From Afipia carboxidovorans OM5 (lineage in GTDB: Bacteria > Pseudomonadota > Alphaproteobacteria > Rhizobiales > Xanthobacteraceae): DNA of 64,000 nucleotides. The stretch covers positions 372,001 to 436,000 of the forward strand of contig NC_015684.1 in assembly GCF_000218565.1 (NCBI RefSeq). Direction: 5' to 3'. Shown piece by piece: positions 57,325 through 64,000 of this stretch. The position numbers were made by a program, and so were the translations under genes. Position 1 is the stretch's first letter. Each line of letters starts with the position of its first letter. The notes below the pieces were generated by a model. That model saw only the letters and a list, made by a program, of their open reading frames with translations. It ran no database searches and was not told where the DNA came from.

Positions 57325-58397
57325 GCCGAGGTCTCGGTGGCGAGCAGTGCCGCCTGATGCTCGGTTGTCAGCGCGTCGATCAGTTCGTTGAGCGCTTCGC
57401 CTGCGATCACCTGCGGCAGCTTGTAGAGCGTGAGATTGATGCGGTGGTCGGTGACGCGGCCTTGCGGGAAGTTGTAAGTGCGCACGCGCTCGGAGCGGTC
57501 GCCGGAGCCGACCTGTCCGCGCCGGTCGGCGGAGCGCTCGGATGCGGCGCGCTGGCGTTCGGCGTCGAGAATGCGCGAGCGCAGGATGTTCATCGCCGAG
57601 GCGCGGTTCTTATGCTGTGAGCGGCTGTCCTGCATCATGACGACGATGCCGGTCGGAATATGCGTAATGCGGATCGCGGATTCAGTCTTGTTGACGTGCT
57701 GACCACCTGCGCCCTGCGCGCGCATGGTTTCGATCCGCAGATCGGTATCCTTGATGTCGATATCAATCTCTTCGGCTTCGGGCAGCACCGCCACCGTCGC
57801 GGCGGAGGTGTGGATGCGGCCGGAGGCTTCGGTGTCGGGCACGCGTTGCACGCGATGCACACCGGATTCGAATTTCAGTTTCGCGAACGCGCCGCGGCCC
57901 TGTACCTGGGCAACAATCTCCTTGTAGCCGCCGACGGTGCCTTCGCTCGCGGAGATCACCTCAACCTTCCAGCCCTGCAGCGCGGCGAAGCGCTCGTACA
58001 TGCGGAACAGGTCGCCCGCGAACAGCGAGGCTTCGTCACCGCCGGTGCCGGCGCGGACTTCGAGTACGACGTTGCGCTCGTCCATCGCGTCCTTCGGCAG
58101 AAGGGCGATGCGAATCTGCTGCTCGAGATTTTCCTGCCGCTCCTGCAGCACGGGCCGCTCGCTCTCGGCCATCGCCCGCATCTCTGCGTCGGTCGTGGGA
58201 TCGTCGATCATGGCGTCGAGATCGGAGAGCTCTGATGCGCCGGCGCGATAGGCCTTCACGGCATCGACCACCGGCGTGAGTTCGGCAAGCTCACGTGTCG
58301 CGCGCACGTAAGCCTCGGCATTAAGTTGGCCGAGCAGCTCCGCTTCGAGGGCGGCGTGGCGGGCAAGCAGAATGTCGAGTTTGGCGTCGGGAAGCAT
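57321..58397 (-). CDS. prfA: peptide chain release factor 1
   Basis: 358 residues. The peptidyl-hydrolysis motif [15 protein letters not shown] is intact, and the codon-recognition loop falls in [19 protein letters not shown], where PDTEA corresponds to the PxT stop-codon reader of RF1. It terminates at UAA and UAG. Overlaps prmC by four bases. Confidence 0.97.
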   Translation of the reverse strand: MLPDAKLDILLARHAALEAELLGQLNAEAYVRATRELAELTPVVDAVKAYRAGASELSDLDAMIDDPTTDAEMRAMAESERPVLQERQENLEQQIRIALLPKDAMDERNVVLEVRAGTGGDEASLFAGDLFRMYERFAALQGWKVEVISASEGTVGGYKEIVAQVQGRGAFAKLKFESGVHRVQRVPDTEASGRIHTSAATVAVLPEAEEIDIDIKDTDLRIETMRAQGAGGQHVNKTESAIRITHIPTGIVVMMQDSRSQHKNRASAMNILRSRILDAERQRAASERSADRRGQVGSGDRSERVRTYNFPQGRVTDHRINLTLYKLPQVIAGEALNELIDALTTEHQAALLATETSA

Positions 58398-58448
58398 TGG
58401 GTCGTCTCACGAAAGCAGGAGGGCGGTGCAGGCGGGGCAGGTGCCTTC

Positions 58449-60716
58449 CTACAACGGCAGACCTTCGGCTTCGGCAAAAGCGGTGAGCCGCTCGCGGATC
58501 GGAACACGGTCATAGGGCGTATCGAGCCACTGCGCCATCGCGGCCTCGGCCTTGGCGGCGTCGAGATCGAGGATCAGCGCCTTGACGGGGCCATGAGCGG
58601 TGGCGTTCACCGACATCGAACGATAGCCGAGCGCGATCAGCGCCATCGCGCCGAGCGGCTGCGACGCCATCTCGCCGCACAGCGAGACGGACTTTCCGGC
58701 TTCCTTGCCCTTGCGCGCGATGTGGCGAAGCGCCCGCAGGATTGGCGCCGACATGGTGTCGAAGCGGTCGGTAACGCGCGCATTGCCGCGATCGACCGCA
58801 TACAGGAACTGGAACAGATCGTTGGAGCCGACCGAGACGAAATCGACGCGCTCAAACAGGTCATCGAGCTGATAGAGCAACGCCGGAACCTCGATCATGG
58901 TGCCGACGTCGATGCGCTCGGGCAGCGTGTGGCCATGCTGGCGCAGATAAGTGAGTTCGCGCTCGACCATGGTCTTGGCCTGATCGAACTCGCGCACCAC
59001 CGTGACCATCGGAAACATAATGCGCAGCGAGCGTCCCGCCGCCGCGCGGAGCAGCGCACGGATCTGGCCGCGCAACAGGCCGGGACGGTCGAGGCCGAGC
59101 CGGATCGCACGCCAGCCGAGCGCTGGATTCTCCTCGACGATCGTGTCCATGTAGGGCAGCGCCTTGTCGCCGCCGATGTCGAGCGTACGGAACGTTACCG
59201 GCTTGCCGCCGGCGGCGTCGAGCACGGTACGATAGAGCGCAAGCTGCTCGCTGGTGCGCGGCAGGCTCGTGCTCACCATGAACTGCAGTTCGGTGCGAAA
59301 CAGGCCGATACCGGCCGCGCCTGCGTCTTCGATGTGTGGCAGGTCGATGACGAGGCCGGCGTTGAGCATGAGCTCGACCGGCTGGCCGTCACGGGTCACG
59401 CACGGCTTGTTGCGAAGTTCGCGATACTGCTCCTGCCGGCGGGCGCGGAAGCGCACACGCTCGGCATAGGCTGCCTGAATTTCCTGCGAGGGTCGCACAT
59501 AGATCGAACCCGAGGTGCCATCGACGATGATGGCATCGCCCGGGTCGGCAACGCCGGGAGCGTTGGCAACCTCGCCGACCGCGGGAATGCCGAGCGCGCG
59601 CGCCACGATCGAAACATGAGAGTTGGCGGTGCCTTCCTCGAGCACGAGGCCGCGCAATTTGTTGCGGTCGTAGTCGAGGAGTGCCGCCGGCCCCATCGAG
59701 CGGGCGACCAGAATGGCGTTGTCGGGCAGTTGCTCGCGTGACGGCGCGTGGTCGCGCCCGACGAGCTCGCGCATCAGGCGATGGCCGAGATCTTCGAGAT
59801 CGTGCAGACGGTCGCGCAGATAAGGGTCGGTCGAGCGCAGCATGCGCGCGCGGGTGTCGGACTGGACGCGCTCGACGGCAGCTTCGGCGGTAAGGCCGGT
59901 CGCGACCGCCTCGCGCAGCCGGTGTTGCCAGCCTTGGTCGTTCGCGAACATGCGATAGGCTTCGAGCACGTCGCGATGGTCGCCGCCCTCGGCAACGTCA
60001 CCGCGTTCCAGCATGCTGTCGAGGTCGGCGCGCAGCTTGGTGACGGCCATGTCGAGCCGCTTCACTTCGCGGGCGACGTCCTCGGCGATATAGTTGGTGA
60101 TGACGACGCGCGGCTCGTGCAGCACGACATGGCCGAGCGCGATGCCGTCGGAGAGAATGGTGCCGGACTTGTGAACGGCGATGCGGGCGGCGGGCTCGGC
60201 ACCGGGCTCGGCGAGTGAGGACAATTCGCCCGACGCGATCATTTCCGCGAGCACCATCGCGGTGGTCTGCAGCGCCTCGACCTCCTCCTCGACATAGGTG
60301 CGCCGCGCGCGGTTCTGCACCACCAGCACGCCAAGCGTGTTGCCCGCGCGCAGGATCGGCACGCCGAGGAAGGAGTGATAGATTTCTTCGCCGGTCTCTG
60401 GACGATACGAGTAAGCCGGATGGCTCTGCGCGTCGGAGAGGTTCAGCGGCTGGGCCTCGCTTGCGACGAGGCCGACGAGGCCTTCATGCGCATCGAGCAC
60501 CGTCTTGTGGACGGCGTCCTTGTTGAGGCCTTCGGTGGCGTAGAGTTCGAGCGTGTTGTCGACGCGCAGCACATAGGTCGAGCAGACCTCCGCCACCATG
60601 TTGGCAGCGATCAGCACCACGATCTTGTCGAGGCGGTCCTGTGCGCTGACCTGCTCGGCCATCACTTCGCGCAGCCGCCTTAACAAGACGCGGGGGCCTC
60701 CCAGCGCGCTGCGCAT
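58449..60716 (-). CDS. ptsP: nitrogen PTS enzyme I, PEP-protein phosphotransferase
   Basis: 755 residues. An N-terminal GAF domain (about 25-165, STYVLRVDNTLELYATEGLN) precedes enzyme I. The phospho-His is in GTANSHVSIVARALGIPAVG, and the PEP-binding barrel has GIGLFRTELQFM, FRTLDIGGDKALPY and a C-terminal VSLCGEMASQPLGAMALIALG with the active Cys. It starts the PTS-Ntr phosphorelay to NPr and EIIA-Ntr, linking nitrogen state to metabolism and PHA control. Same strand as prfA, 51 bases upstream. Confidence 0.96.
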   Translation of the reverse strand: MRSALGGPRVLLRRLREVMAEQVSAQDRLDKIVVLIAANMVAEVCSTYVLRVDNTLELYATEGLNKDAVHKTVLDAHEGLVGLVASEAQPLNLSDAQSHPAYSYRPETGEEIYHSFLGVPILRAGNTLGVLVVQNRARRTYVEEEVEALQTTAMVLAEMIASGELSSLAEPGAEPAARIAVHKSGTILSDGIALGHVVLHEPRVVITNYIAEDVAREVKRLDMAVTKLRADLDSMLERGDVAEGGDHRDVLEAYRMFANDQGWQHRLREAVATGLTAEAAVERVQSDTRARMLRSTDPYLRDRLHDLEDLGHRLMRELVGRDHAPSREQLPDNAILVARSMGPAALLDYDRNKLRGLVLEEGTANSHVSIVARALGIPAVGEVANAPGVADPGDAIIVDGTSGSIYVRPSQEIQAAYAERVRFRARRQEQYRELRNKPCVTRDGQPVELMLNAGLVIDLPHIEDAGAAGIGLFRTELQFMVSTSLPRTSEQLALYRTVLDAAGGKPVTFRTLDIGGDKALPYMDTIVEENPALGWRAIRLGLDRPGLLRGQIRALLRAAAGRSLRIMFPMVTVVREFDQAKTMVERELTYLRQHGHTLPERIDVGTMIEVPALLYQLDDLFERVDFVSVGSNDLFQFLYAVDRGNARVTDRFDTMSAPILRALRHIARKGKEAGKSVSLCGEMASQPLGAMALIALGYRSMSVNATAHGPVKALILDLDAAKAEAAMAQWLDTPYDRVPIRERLTAFAEAEGLPL

Positions 60717-60834
60717 CCGCTCGATCCTCGCTTCTCAATGGCTTGGGGGCGTTTCCACCCACCCTTACAGGCTATAGCGAATCGCCCCTCCCTTTGCCAA
60801 GCAAAAGGCCTGCCATGTCGGGGGTATGGAAGGG

Positions 60835-61521
60835 TTATAAGGGCAGGGCGAGCGCCACGTAGCTTGGCAACTGGGGCAGCAGGGTGCGCAGCCCGCCCCA
60901 GATGATCTGAATGCCGATGCAGAACAGAAGAAACGCGGACAACCGCATCATCACATTGGTGCCGCGCTCGCCGAGCACGGTGACGATGTTTCCTGCAAAG
61001 CGATAACAGACATAGATCGTCGCCGCGATCGCGGCGAGTCCGGTCGCGGCCCCGCCGCCCAATGCCGCGAGTTGGGCAAGGTCGACCGCGGACGATGGCC
61101 GCTGGCTGCCCAGCGTGATTGCGACCGAGATCGAGCCGGGACCGACCGTGAGCGGCATGGTGAGCGGGTAGAAGGCGTCGACCTCTTTTTCCCGTGGGGC
61201 GGGCTGGTCGCGGCCCTCGAGATCGTCGCCCTGATGCAGAAGCCTCCAGCCCAGCGCTGCGACCACGAGGCCGCCAGCGATGCGCAGGACCGGCAGCGTG
61301 ATGCCGAAGAACACCAGTACATGCGAGCCGATGAACAGCGAGCACAGCAGCAGGACGAAGCTGTTGATCGCGACGCCGCGCGCGAGCGAGGGTAGGCGCG
61401 CTTTCGGGGTGCGGTTGGTCAGACGCAGGAAGATCGGCGCGCCGCCGACCGGGTTGATCACGGGAAAGAGCGCCGCATAAACCAGCAGGAACGCATTCAC
61501 GATCTCTGCAATGTTGTTCAC
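60835..61521 (-). CDS. MarC family integral membrane protein
   Basis: 228 residues from GTG 61521; the open frame reaches 61623 but would overlap lysC. Six hydrophobic spans and the MarC/UPF0056 marks LFPVINPVGGAPIFL and YPLTMPLTVGPGSISVAI. Function unknown despite the name. Downstream of lysC on the same strand. Confidence 0.9.
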   Translation of the reverse strand: MNNIAEIVNAFLLVYAALFPVINPVGGAPIFLRLTNRTPKARLPSLARGVAINSFVLLLCSLFIGSHVLVFFGITLPVLRIAGGLVVAALGWRLLHQGDDLEGRDQPAPREKEVDAFYPLTMPLTVGPGSISVAITLGSQRPSSAVDLAQLAALGGGAATGLAAIAATIYVCYRFAGNIVTVLGERGTNVMMRLSAFLLFCIGIQIIWGGLRTLLPQLPSYVALALPL

Positions 61522-61573
61522 GCTGGGCGCGCCTTGATTCTCGCCAAATCCGGTTTCCCGGAGTCTGGCCCGG

Positions 61574-62830
61574 TCAGGTCTTGGCGTCGAGTCCGTAAAG
61601 AGTATGCAACGTGCGGACCGCAAGCTCGGTATAGGCGGCGTCGATCAGGATCGAGAACTTGATTTCCGAGGTCGTGATCGCGCGGATATTGATGTTCCGC
61701 TCCGACAGCGCCGCGAAGGCGCGCGCGGCGACGCCCGCATGGCTGCGCATGCCGACGCCGATCGCAGAAATCTTGGCGACGTCGGTTGCGCTGTCGATCC
61801 GCTCGTAGCCGATCTTGTCCTTGGCCTTCGCGATCACGTCCTGGGCGCGGGTGAACTCGGATGCCGGGACCGTGAAGGTGAGGTCGGTGTAGCGGCCGTC
61901 CTCGGAGACGTTCTGCACGATCATGTCGACGTTGATGTTGGCGTCGGCGAGCGGGCCGAAGATCGAGGCTGCGACGCCTGGCTTGTCTTCGATGCGGCGC
62001 ACGGAAATCTGCGCTTCGTCCTTGGAGAAGGCGATGCCGGTGACGACTTGGCTTTCCACGATTTCCTCCTCGCTGCAGATCAGCGTTCCCGGCGGCGTGC
62101 CGTGCGGGTCGATATCTTCCGGTTTGACAAAACTGGAGCGGACAAACACCGGCACGTTGTGCACGAGGCCGAGCTCGACCGAGCGGACCTGCAACACCTT
62201 CGCGCCCTGCGAGGCCATCTCCAGCATTTCCTCAAAGGCAACCTTGTCGAGACGTTTTGCCTTCGGCACAACGCGCGGATCGGTCGTGTAGACGCCGTCG
62301 ACGTCGGTATAGATATCGCAGCGCTCGGCACGGATCGCCGCAGCGATGGCAACTGCGGAGGTATCCGAGCCGCCACGGCCGAGCGTGGTGATGCGCCCTG
62401 TTTCCTGATGCAGGCCCTGGAAGCCCGCAACGACCGCGACTTCCTTGCTGGCTTCGAAGCGGCGGATGAGTTCGCTGCCGTCGATGCCCTCGATCCGGGC
62501 AGAGGCGTGGGCGTCGTCGGTGAGGATTGGAATCTGCCAGCCCTGCCAGGAGCGGGCCTGGATACCGAGCGCCTGCAGCGCGATCGCAAGCAGTCCCGAG
62601 GTCACTTGCTCGCCAGAAGCGACAATCGCGTCGTATTCGCGGGCGTCATGAAGGGACGAGGCTTCCTTCGCCCAGCCGACAAGCTCGTTGGTCTTGCCCG
62701 ACATGGCGGAAACGACGACGGCAACGTCGTGGCCGGCATCGACCTCGCGTTTGACATGACGCGCGACGTTCTGGATACGCTCGATATTGGCGACGGAGGT
62801 GCCGCCGAACTTCATGACAAGGCGGCCCAT
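61574..62830 (-). CDS. lysC: aspartate kinase
   Basis: 418 residues from ATG 62830 (MGRLVMKFGGTSVANIERI). The kinase domain has KFGGTSVA, VVVSAMSGKTNEL and TLGRGGSDTSAVAIAAA. Two C-terminal ACT domains (about 265-415) carry KPGVAASIFGPLADANIN and VGMRSHAGVAARAFAALSE for lysine/threonine feedback. First step of the Lys/Met/Thr pathway. Confidence 0.97.
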   Translation of the reverse strand: MGRLVMKFGGTSVANIERIQNVARHVKREVDAGHDVAVVVSAMSGKTNELVGWAKEASSLHDAREYDAIVASGEQVTSGLLAIALQALGIQARSWQGWQIPILTDDAHASARIEGIDGSELIRRFEASKEVAVVAGFQGLHQETGRITTLGRGGSDTSAVAIAAAIRAERCDIYTDVDGVYTTDPRVVPKAKRLDKVAFEEMLEMASQGAKVLQVRSVELGLVHNVPVFVRSSFVKPEDIDPHGTPPGTLICSEEEIVESQVVTGIAFSKDEAQISVRRIEDKPGVAASIFGPLADANINVDMIVQNVSEDGRYTDLTFTVPASEFTRAQDVIAKAKDKIGYERIDSATDVAKISAIGVGMRSHAGVAARAFAALSERNINIRAITTSEIKFSILIDAAYTELAVRTLHTLYGLDAKT

Positions 62831-62970
62831 GGAGTGGCGCGGTCCTGTTGCTGGTTCAGGGTGGAGAGCGGTTCCGCTCAAAACCGCAGCGCCGCTCCGA
62901 AAACGCGGCTATACATAGCTGCGCCGCCGGGGGCAAGCCATGAGTTCCGCAAGCCGGACAAAGGGACACG

Positions 62971-63438
62971 ATGGGCCGTTATGTGGACGAGATTTTGCAG
63001 CCCGGCGAGCGGCTTCGCTACTCGACGACCGTCCACGGCATCGTCTATGCGCCGGGGTTTTTCTGCCTCGCGCTGGCGGCGGCCGCGCTCGCCGGGGCGT
63101 GGGCGACGCTCGACGGCGCCTGGGTCGCGATCCTGATCGCGGTTGCGGCGGTCTGCGCGGCAATCGGGCTGTTCTGGCTCGCGGGTGCGTGGTTCCGCCG
63201 CTGGACCACGGAAACCGATGTCACCAGCCTGCGCGTCGTCCACAAGGAAGGTTTCATCAAGCGCAACACCTTTGAGATGAGCCTTGATAAGGTCGAGAGC
63301 GTTGATGTCGACCAGAGTATTCTGGGCCGGGTTCTCGGCTTCGGCGATGTCACGGTCAAAGGGGTGGGCGAGGGACACAAGAGAATGAAGATGATCGCCG
63401 CGCCGCTGCAATTCCGTAATCACATCACCGCGCACTGA
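62971..63438 (+). CDS. PH-like domain membrane protein (bPH2/YdbS type)
   Basis: 155 residues. Two hydrophobic spans (PGFFCLALAAAALAGAW and VAILIAVAAVCAAIGLFWL), then a bacterial PH-like domain with TDVTSLRVVHKEGFIKRNTFEM and DKVESVDVDQSILGRVLGFGDV. Function unknown. Between lysC (divergent) and ubiG. Confidence 0.85.
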   Translation: MGRYVDEILQPGERLRYSTTVHGIVYAPGFFCLALAAAALAGAWATLDGAWVAILIAVAAVCAAIGLFWLAGAWFRRWTTETDVTSLRVVHKEGFIKRNTFEMSLDKVESVDVDQSILGRVLGFGDVTVKGVGEGHKRMKMIAAPLQFRNHITAH

Positions 63439-63453
63439 CAGCGAGCCAAAACC

Positions 63454-64000
63454 GTGACCGCGCCTATAACCGATACCTCTGCCCAGACCTCGTCTCCGAG
63501 CGTCGATCCCGCCGAGATCGCCCGCTTCTCGAAGCTGTCTTCCGACTGGTGGGACCCGAACGGCCGGATGAAGCCGCTGCACCGGATCAATCCGTTGCGG
63601 CTGGCCTATATCCGCGACGCTGCCTGCCGCAAATTCGGCCGCAACCCGAAAAGTCTCACCTGCCTGTCCGGGTTGCGGGTGCTCGATATCGGTTGTGGTG
63701 CGGGGCTGCTCTGCGAGCCGCTGGCGCGCCTCGGCGCGGAGGTGGTCGGCATCGATCCCTCCGAAACCAACATCGCGGTGGCGAAGCTGCATGCCGAACG
63801 CGGCCATCTCAGCATCGATTACCGGGCGACCACGGTCGAGGCCATCGACATGCGCGAGCGCTTCGATATCGTGCTTGCGATGGAAGTCGTCGAGCACGTC
63901 AACGATGTCGGCGCATTTCTGGCGCGCTGCGCGAGTGCGATGAAGCCGTCCGGGTTGATGACCGTCTCGACGCTCAATCGCACCTGGAAAAGTTTTGCGC
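63454..64000 (+). CDS. ubiG: 3-demethylubiquinol 3-O-methyltransferase UbiG, 5' part
   Basis: Partial: runs off the right edge after 182 codons. GTG start at 63454, 15 bases after the PH-domain gene. The translated segments IARFSKLSSDWWDPNGRMKP, LHRINPLRLAYIRD, motif I VLDIGCGAGLLCEPLARLGA and AMEVVEHVNDV are diagnostic of UbiG, which methylates ubiquinone precursors. The order ubiG next to divergent lysC is common in Rhizobiales. Confidence 0.93.
   Translation, partial: MTAPITDTSAQTSSPSVDPAEIARFSKLSSDWWDPNGRMKPLHRINPLRLAYIRDAACRKFGRNPKSLTCLSGLRVLDIGCGAGLLCEPLARLGAEVVGIDPSETNIAVAKLHAERGHLSIDYRATTVEAIDMRERFDIVLAMEVVEHVNDVGAFLARCASAMKPSGLMTVSTLNRTWKSFA

Noticed and set aside
61604..63136. 510-codon plus-strand frame opposite lysC
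   Set aside because: Shadow of lysC; composition is typical of antisense frames and it crosses into the PH-domain gene in another frame.

Overview
The window looks like chromosome of an alphaproteobacterium of the Bradyrhizobium / Rhodopseudomonas / Afipia group (Nitrobacteraceae). This rests on gene content and order read from the sequence: an ActR/ActS (RegA/RegB) redox pair, PhaR-PhaA-PhaB polyhydroxyalkanoate genes, a lysC - ptsP - prfA - prmC - DUF4167 string, MmcB, DUF1345, and GC-rich third codon positions. No database search was possible.

The window has two parts. Bases 1 to about 14,014 are the inner end of a horizontally acquired island, visibly richer in A/T than the rest. It ends at a tRNA-Arg(CCG) gene (14015-14091, minus strand) with a tyrosine recombinase beside it (12890-13909). 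The other island end lies beyond the left edge. The island carries a DISARM-like defence locus: an RpoD-like sigma factor overlapping a NERD-nuclease/UvrD-helicase gene (374-3147, plus); a drmB-like DUF1998 gene and a drmA-like helicase, overlapping (3150-7957, minus); and, divergent from drmA, a C5-cytosine DNA methyltransferase with an unknown C-terminal extension (8069-9757, plus). I saw no phospholipase-D drmC. The NERD helicase and the dedicated sigma factor are not part of the described DISARM classes as I know them, so this is the best candidate for an undescribed system or subtype. Between it and the integrase lie a large orphan helicase-like ATPase, a ribbon-helix-helix-like regulator, and an intergenic stretch with four exact copies of TTGCAGATGG.

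From 14.1 kb to the end is ordinary core genome. 14-23 kb: YccF membrane protein, Ada-type metal-binding protein, old yellow enzyme, metallo-beta-lactamase-fold hydrolase, MmcB, a heme-oxygenase-like pair, ActR/ActS, intracellular PHB depolymerase, YgjP-type metallopeptidase. 23-36.6 kb: PBP1A, GlnD, an ssuACB-type ABC transporter followed by OsmC, a membrane protein, MutS, a patatin-like lipase. 36.7-44.5 kb: a Fur/Zur regulator, IspG, a Na+/H+ antiporter, DUF1345, a polyprenyl synthetase, MtgA, L32, small hypotheticals. 44.6-55.2 kb: a PAS-GGDEF-EAL protein, FkbM methyltransferase, PhaR/PhaA/PhaB, EamA exporter, amidase, DUF985 cupin and GloB, a SAM methyltransferase. 55.2-64 kb: DUF4167, PrmC, PrfA, PtsP, MarC, LysC, a PH-domain membrane protein and the start of UbiG, cut by the window end.

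The core genes make a coherent picture: PHA storage and mobilisation (phaZ, phaR, phaA, phaB), nitrogen signalling (GlnD, PtsP), redox control (ActS/ActR), translation termination (PrfA, PrmC), peptidoglycan synthesis (PBP1A, MtgA) and isoprenoid/quinone synthesis (IspG, the prenyl synthetase, UbiG). Start codons were moved inward from the longest open frame where overlap, a Shine-Dalgarno match or family length favoured it; each entry says so.
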